Shown: positions 63,479-64,000 of the stretch, piece by piece | Numbering within the stretch: the stretch's first letter is position 1 | Layout: every line of letters starts with the position of its first letter | NCBI GenBank assembly: GCA_020637855.1 | Contig: JACKJR010000001.1 | Coordinates: forward strand, 62,001-126,000 | From: Rhodobiaceae bacterium | GTDB taxonomy: Bacteria; Pseudomonadota; Alphaproteobacteria; Rhizobiales; Tepidamorphaceae | Length of the DNA: 64,000 nucleotides | Direction: 5' to 3' | Notes under the pieces: model-generated | The model's input: only the letters and a program-made list of their open reading frames with translations | What the model was told of the DNA's origin: nothing | The model's database searches: none | Translations under genes and position numbers: made by a program

Positions 63479-64000
63479 TTAGCGCCGGCAGGACACCACC
63501 GCGATCTCCGCGTAGCGGGTGCGCGGGCGGTCCGCCCACTCGATGTCGCAGGCAATGTTCTGCGTGAAAGCGTTACTTAGCATCCGGTCGATTTCCGCAT
63601 ATAGCGGGTTGTCCTTCCACAAGCAGGCCCAGTTTCGGAACGAATTGGGGATTTCAGGCTGCGTCTGGATGCAGGCGCCGCGTTCATTTCCGGCACCGGC
63701 ATTGTAGTGAAGACGTGCCACACGGGCATTCTGGATGCCGGGAGAAGCCTGCTGTCCTCCTCCGCCGCCGCCGGCACCGCCGCCACCACCGGGCTGTCCG
63801 CCGGCGGCCTGCTTGTAACCGGAAATGCAGCAGCCGTTATCGGCTTTCAGCCAGATCGCTTCTTTCAGTCTGCACTGGTTGACCCCTTCGATATAGGACC
63901 AGCCGACACAACGGTCGTTGTTGTCGCACCGCCTCTGGCAATTCTGCCATCTCGGCTGCTGCAGGGTTTGTACCTGGAGATCGGGCCCGAAGAAGATCGT
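63479..64000 (-). CDS. PAN/Apple-like domain protein (5' end cut by window edge)
   Basis: The frame is open at base 64000, so the N-terminus is missing; 173 residues are visible. The first part has PRWQNCQRRCDNNDRCVGWS followed by YIEGVNQCRLKE and CCISGY, the Cys pattern of a PAN domain. A Gly-rich linker follows, then about 80 residues with Cys in RGACIQTQ, NWACLWKDN and NIACDIEW, which I do not recognise. The disulfide-rich content suggests an exported protein that binds carbohydrate or protein. Confidence 0.8.
   Translation of the reverse strand, partial: TIFFGPDLQVQTLQQPRWQNCQRRCDNNDRCVGWSYIEGVNQCRLKEAIWLKADNGCCISGYKQAAGGQPGGGGGAGGGGGGQQASPGIQNARVARLHYNAGAGNERGACIQTQPEIPNSFRNWACLWKDNPLYAEIDRMLSNAFTQNIACDIEWADRPRTRYAEIAVVSCRR

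Overview
The window reads as a chromosome segment of a Hyphomicrobiales (Rhizobiales) alphaproteobacterium. Supporting signs are high GC, dense mostly co-directional genes with 4-base ATGA overlaps, the hisS-hisZ-hisG block, the xseA/DUF2093/lpxK/waaA/DUF374/ABC exporter/DUF4170/cysQ/pmbA block, a CIRCE-controlled groESL, a CtrA-type box and palindromic intergenic repeats of a type common in this order. The genus cannot be fixed from sequence reading alone. I see no rRNA, tRNA, CRISPR array, phage, transposase or plasmid function.

Layout. 1-5.1 kb: a LysR regulator divergent from glcDEF (glycolate to glyoxylate). 5.1-7.5 kb: an XRE regulator divergent from malate synthase (glyoxylate to malate), so the first 7.5 kb forms a glycolate/glyoxylate assimilation unit. 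7.5-10.4 kb: an exported L,D-transpeptidase, a Tat-exported metallo-beta-lactamase-fold protein and a CheZ-like phosphatase. 10.5-15.4 kb: hisS-hisZ-hisG and a Tat-exported GH3 enzyme. 15.4-19.3 kb: a BcsS-like protein, an MhqO/MhqD-like pair, an MBL protein and a small lipoprotein. 19.3-21.9 kb: groES-groEL with a relic of a second groEL 3' end. 22-25.9 kb: a sigma54 activator with a dead receiver domain, divergent from a degenerate EAL protein, then a HAD hydrolase. 26-27 kb: cheY with a second CheZ-like gene. 27.2-38.9 kb: maoC-like, ribF, a DMT exporter, ileS-lspA, a lipoprotein, a paired active/inactive M16 peptidase unit and mutL. 39-47.7 kb: M23 peptidase, FMN flavoprotein, M19 dipeptidase, rsmD/rluB/tadA, a patatin/phosphotransferase/dehalogenase-like operon and purD. 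47.7-57.9 kb: xseA and the lipid A/Kdo block through pmbA and a DUF6101 gene. 57.9-64 kb: a monooxygenase-fold protein, an ATP-grasp (RimK-like) plus GNAT/C39-peptidase pair, ubiA, a soluble chemoreceptor and a truncated PAN-domain gene.

Main points for a second look: (i) hisS has an in-frame internal stretch of about 415 bp with clearly lower GC and different codons, suggesting a mosaic gene; (ii) a 15-codon GroEL tail plus a duplicated terminator lies behind groEL; (iii) a 17-codon leader with tandem Ile codons, a hairpin and a T-tailed terminator precedes ileS; (iv) the RimK-like/GNAT-C39 pair looks like a peptide-tagging or small-peptide system of unknown product; (v) an alpha/beta hydrolase keeps every residue of the fluoroacetate dehalogenase site I could place. 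Starts were moved from the longest reading frame wherever a Shine-Dalgarno sequence, an ATGA overlap or family length favoured a downstream codon; these choices are stated per gene.
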